A stretch of 18,310 bases of DNA from an uncultured Synergistales bacterium (GTDB taxonomy: Bacteria; Synergistota; Synergistia; Synergistales; Aminobacteriaceae). Within the stretch, counting starts at the first letter, position 1. The number at the start of each line of letters is the position of its first letter. Made by a program: the position numbers and the translations under genes. Where the stretch lies: NCBI GenBank assembly GCA_905233335.1, contig CAJOED010000012.1:10366-28675 (forward strand). Reading direction: 5' to 3'. The notes beneath the pieces are model-generated. The model saw only the letters and a program-made list of their open reading frames with translations, was not told the origin of the DNA and did no database searches. Shown one piece after another: positions 14,827 to 18,310 of this stretch.

Positions 14827-16899
14827 TTGACCTTCAAAAAAATTACATGTACATCAATGATAATAATTCTTGCACTGAATACATTTGCCGAAGGAGCAAC
14901 GCGCAGAGCTAACACGACACAGAACGCTGCCACGGCACAGCAGGCAGGAGCAGGAACAGAAATGACAGCAGAACAGGAACAGGCACTCATGGAAGCTGCT
15001 CAGGCAATGAGGCGTTCGGGACTTGTGCAGTTCAACTTCAAGGATATGGATCTCGTGAGGTTCATGCGCTTCATGTCGGAAGTGCTGCAGGAAAATATTA
15101 TTGTGCCTCCGAACGTGAACGCAAAAATCACGATAATATCGCCTCACCCCGTAACTATCAGAGAATCCCGCGAGATTATGCTTTCCACTCTGCAAATGTA
15201 TAATTTCTCCCTGCAGAATATGGGCAGTTATTCGATAGTTCGTGCGGGCGGCAACAGTCCATCACCGAATGTTTACAGGGGGCGTTCGGGTCCCGGCAAC
15301 GGTGAACAGACAGTAACATACATAGTCCCGGTGGACTACATCACGATAGAGAGCATCATACCCGCAATACAGCAGTCATTCGGTCCCGCTCTGATAGTTA
15401 TGCCTGTTGGGAACGGCCGCGATATATTGCTTCAGGGCAGAGCTACCGACGTGAACAAGGGAGTAGATCTCATTCGCAAGATGGACACTCCTCAAAGCGC
15501 AAGAATGACACGCACATATGACCTTCAGTACGCAGACCCAGCGACGGTTGCCGCACAGATAAACGCAATAGCAGGGAGCAACGGCCCTCTTCAGGGACTG
15601 AACGCAATACCTGACGCACCGAGCAAAAAAATCGTAGTTGTTGGGAGTCAGGCGGCAATTGACAGGGCAACGAAAATTATTGAGGATCTCGATGTTGATT
15701 CAAAGATAGGGGATTTTCACATCTACAAGCTGAAGAATATTGATGCTACTGCGGCGGCTGAACAGGTCGGCAAAGTTCTCGCTACTACTACTACGATGCT
15801 GGGAGCTGACGCGGCGAAATTCCCTGCTACTGTTGTTCCTGATGTCGCAACCAACAGCCTGATATTTGCGGCAACACAGAGACAGTTTGACTCGCTCATA
15901 CCCATTCTTGACACGATAGACGTACAGCCCAAACAGATATTGCTTCGAGGCTTCATTGCTGAAATCAACGTGAGCAATCTTGAGAACAACGGAATAGACT
16001 GGACGGTCATGGGCGGAAAATTATGGGATGACCTGCTCATGGGCGGAACGTTCTCACTCGGTGAAGGGTCTGTACCCTCTACGTTCATGACGCTGTACAA
16101 CGACTCGTTGAAGCGCGAGGAAGTCTACCACGACTACAACGGAACACTGTACACACAGACGGAATTTTCGCCGGTGCCGTTCATGTATGCCACTGTCGAA
16201 CTCCTGAAAAAGTACAACGCCGTGAATATTCTCTCTGTTCCGCGCTTAATGTGCCTCGACAATAAAGAGAGTTCGTTTCAGGTCGGGCAGGTTATTCCGG
16301 TGCTGAAAGGCTCAACGTCGGACATGTCAAACCCGACAGCGTTACAGAGCAATTACGACTACAAAGACACGGGGTTAACCCTCACCGTAACACCTCACAT
16401 CAGGAGCGGCAACCTCGTAGCAATGGACATCAAGCAGACGACGGAGGACGTAATGACACCTTCAGGAGTTGCGACACCGATAACGTCAAAGCGTGAAGTT
16501 ACTACGTCGGTAGTTGTCGGGGACGGCGAAACAGTGATACTTGGCGGCATGATTAAGGAAACAGAACGCTCCGTAAAACGCCGTGTGCCGGGCATATCGT
16601 ACATTCCGTTAATCGGCGGGCTGTTCAAGAAACTCTCGAAGGAAAAAGAGAAAGTAGATTTCGTAATCTTCCTCACGCCGCAGATAATCACCAACCCCGA
16701 ACAGATGAGAGGAGCAACTAACAGGGCATCAGGTTTCACGAACAGGTTTGTTTCGGGTGATGTGCTTGTTGAGAGGAGCGATGTTATCATGCCGAAATAC
16801 GCCCGCAGTGAGTTAATGAGCGTCGACATAAGCCCGGTTGAAGCAGAAATAGACGCGCGCTTCCGGGATATGTACAAGAAGAGCCTCAAGAGGAAATAA
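14827..16899 (+). CDS. gspD: Type II secretion outer-membrane secretin GspD
   Basis: GspD forms the multimeric outer-membrane channel of the T2SS. The 690-residue protein starts with a signal peptide (MTFKK, then a hydrophobic core, likely cleaved near AEGA at 21-24). Periplasmic N0 spans about 65-138 (VQFNFKDMDLVRFMRFMSEV), followed by N1, N2 and N3 repeats between about 160 and 365. The secretin core follows from about 370 to 615, with VPRLMCLDNKESSFQVGQVIPV, DYKDTGLTLTVTPHI, VGDGETVILGGMI and VPGISYIPLIGGLF. The last 70 residues form a C-terminal extension where pilotin-binding S domains usually sit. The TTG start is supported by the SD and by giving a complete signal peptide; a downstream ATG would remove its basic part. 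It lies four bases before gspE. Confidence 0.95.
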   Translation: MTFKKITCTSMIIILALNTFAEGATRRANTTQNAATAQQAGAGTEMTAEQEQALMEAAQAMRRSGLVQFNFKDMDLVRFMRFMSEVLQENIIVPPNVNAKITIISPHPVTIRESREIMLSTLQMYNFSLQNMGSYSIVRAGGNSPSPNVYRGRSGPGNGEQTVTYIVPVDYITIESIIPAIQQSFGPALIVMPVGNGRDILLQGRATDVNKGVDLIRKMDTPQSARMTRTYDLQYADPATVAAQINAIAGSNGPLQGLNAIPDAPSKKIVVVGSQAAIDRATKIIEDLDVDSKIGDFHIYKLKNIDATAAAEQVGKVLATTTTMLGADAAKFPATVVPDVATNSLIFAATQRQFDSLIPILDTIDVQPKQILLRGFIAEINVSNLENNGIDWTVMGGKLWDDLLMGGTFSLGEGSVPSTFMTLYNDSLKREEVYHDYNGTLYTQTEFSPVPFMYATVELLKKYNAVNILSVPRLMCLDNKESSFQVGQVIPVLKGSTSDMSNPTALQSNYDYKDTGLTLTVTPHIRSGNLVAMDIKQTTEDVMTPSGVATPITSKREVTTSVVVGDGETVILGGMIKETERSVKRRVPGISYIPLIGGLFKKLSKEKEKVDFVIFLTPQIITNPEQMRGATNRASGFTNRFVSGDVLVERSDVIMPKYARSELMSVDISPVEAEIDARFRDMYKKSLKRK

Positions 16900-16903
16900 C
16901 TAC

Positions 16904-18310
16904 ATGGCAGAAGCAGAAAAAGTTATCGAACTCCCGCCGTTGCCTGACGCAAAAGAAGTTTCGTCGTTATTGCCTGACACTATGGGACTTGATGTCCTGC
17001 GTAATGCTCACATTGTCCCGTTACGAGTTGAGGACGGCGTGTTAATCGTCGGTGCTGTGAACTATGACGCTTGGCCGAAAGCACAAATGCTTGGTGTTGC
17101 GCTGGGCTATCCGATAGACCTCGAAATACGCGACGAAAAAGAAATCGGAGATCTGCTCCATACCCTGTACGACTTGCGTTCGGTTGCGGCTGATGAGGCA
17201 GCAAAAAATATTGAGGGCATTGATGACATTGACGACCTCACGCGCGAGGACGTTTTGAGCGACTCGGTTGATGTCCCCGTAATAAGACTCGTGAACGGGC
17301 TGTTTGTCGACGCATTAAGACAACGGGCAACAGATATTCACGTAGAGCCGTATGAAGACGAGGTATTAATACGTTTCAGGATTGACGGAGTTCTGCAGGA
17401 CAGATTGAGGCTTCCCCGCTCACATCAGGCACCACTTACCAGCCGCATAAAGGTCATGTCCCGAATGGATATAGCCGAGCACATGGCACCGCAGGACGGG
17501 AGAATAGGCATCACTTTGGGCGACAGGGCGGTGGATGTCAGAGTCGGCCTCGTCCCGACACAGTACGGTGAAAGAATTGCTATGCGTCTTCTCGACAAAG
17601 GGCACGGATTACTCACGCTTGAGGATCTCGGCATGGAGGAACGCGAACGGGGAATAATGAACGAACTCATACACCACCCGCACGGAATGATATTATTCAC
17701 CGGCCCCACAGGATCGGGAAAGTCCACGAGCCTTTACGCGATACTTCAGGCACTTGCAAGCCCCGACGTGAACATCATCACCGTAGAAGACCCCGTAGAG
17801 TATGCGCTGCCGGGAGTGTCGCAAATTCAGGTGAACGAGAAAGCAGGAGTAACATTTGCGGCGGCGTTGAGATCTATTTTGCGTCAGGATCCCGACATAG
17901 TGATGATAGGAGAAATGAGAGACTTTGAGACGGCACATATAGGAGTACAGGCTTCACTCACGGGACACCTTGTGCTCTCCACGCTTCACACGAACGACTC
18001 CATCAGCGCGATAATTCGACTCGTCGACATGGGAATAGAGCCGTACTTGGCCGCAAGCTGTATGATCGGAACAGTAGCACAGAGACTCGCTAGGAGGTTA
18101 TGCCCGCACTGCAGACGTGAGATTGCCCCTCCCGCGATGATGGCCAAGCAGGGACTGACACGTGCATTTGAGCCTGTCGGGTGTTCGGAGTGCCATAATA
18201 CCGGGTACAGGGGGCGCGTCGGTCTGTATGAACAGTTCGTCGTGAACGAAAAAATACAGGAAGCGTTCGTGAGTGGTGCTCCTGCGTCGAAACTGCGCGA
18301 GATTGCCCGT
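16904..18310 (+). CDS. gspE: Type II secretion ATPase GspE (3' end beyond window)
   Basis: GspE is the cytoplasmic hexameric ATPase that powers pseudopilus assembly, held at the membrane by GspL. The frame is open from ATG 16904 to the window edge (469 codons). It has an N1E-type domain (about 1-100), the conserved DIHVEPYEDEVLIRFRIDG segment (144-162), the Walker A GPTGSGKST (267-275), the Asp box ITVEDPVEY (292-300), Walker B-type IVMIGEMRD (332-340), and the His box STLHTND. The zinc-binding CM domain has C400-x2-C403 and C427-x2-C430. The usual GEIRD reads GEMRD here. SD AGGAA at 16891-16895. PilB is an alternative ATPase, but the domain plan and gspD-gspE adjacency favour GspE. Roughly the last 30 residues are likely missing. 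Confidence 0.95.
   Translation, partial: MAEAEKVIELPPLPDAKEVSSLLPDTMGLDVLRNAHIVPLRVEDGVLIVGAVNYDAWPKAQMLGVALGYPIDLEIRDEKEIGDLLHTLYDLRSVAADEAAKNIEGIDDIDDLTREDVLSDSVDVPVIRLVNGLFVDALRQRATDIHVEPYEDEVLIRFRIDGVLQDRLRLPRSHQAPLTSRIKVMSRMDIAEHMAPQDGRIGITLGDRAVDVRVGLVPTQYGERIAMRLLDKGHGLLTLEDLGMEERERGIMNELIHHPHGMILFTGPTGSGKSTSLYAILQALASPDVNIITVEDPVEYALPGVSQIQVNEKAGVTFAAALRSILRQDPDIVMIGEMRDFETAHIGVQASLTGHLVLSTLHTNDSISAIIRLVDMGIEPYLAASCMIGTVAQRLARRLCPHCRREIAPPAMMAKQGLTRAFEPVGCSECHNTGYRGRVGLYEQFVVNEKIQEAFVSGAPASKLREIAR

Overview
All genes recognised in this window lie on the + strand. It holds two housekeeping blocks followed by a long envelope/secretion operon. A type II secretion (T2SS) secretin and assembly platform mean a diderm bacterium. 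Base composition is near 50% GC by eye. At least four genes are best started at TTG (hisD, trkA, the membrane spermidine-synthase-like gene, gspD). I favour an anaerobe such as a member of the Synergistota, but this is an impression from gene style and protein motifs, not a proven placement.

Block 1 (1-2317): the 3' end of a short-form hisG, then hisD (17-nt overlap with hisG), then an acyl-ACP thioesterase that shares one base with the hisD stop. The three are translationally packed. Block 2 (2452-5268): trkA and trkH, a K+ uptake pair. trkH is broken by a frameshift that coincides with loss of its third selectivity-filter motif. An AT-rich hairpin follows.

Block 3 (5359-18310, runs off the edge): a polytopic membrane protein fused to a spermidine-synthase-like domain, a 339-nt spacer with two 156-nt repeat units, a WaaL/PglL-type O-ligase, and nine T2SS genes in the order gspJ-K-L-M-N-C-I-D-E. 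From gspJ on, spacing is tight except for a 188-nt repeat-bearing gap before gspK and a 54-nt gap before gspD. GspI/J/K are pseudopilins, GspC/L/M/N form the inner-membrane platform and connector, GspD is the outer-membrane channel and GspE the ATPase. GspF, GspG, GspH and the prepilin peptidase are not in the window.

The most unusual signal is in the two long spacers of block 3. Each looks like a decayed tandem duplication of the gene-gene junction around it. The upstream gene's 3' codons, the Shine-Dalgarno site and the first codons of the next gene are echoed, leaving tiny ORFs with their own ribosome-binding sites. I found no tRNA, rRNA, CRISPR array, transposase or recognisable insertion sequence.
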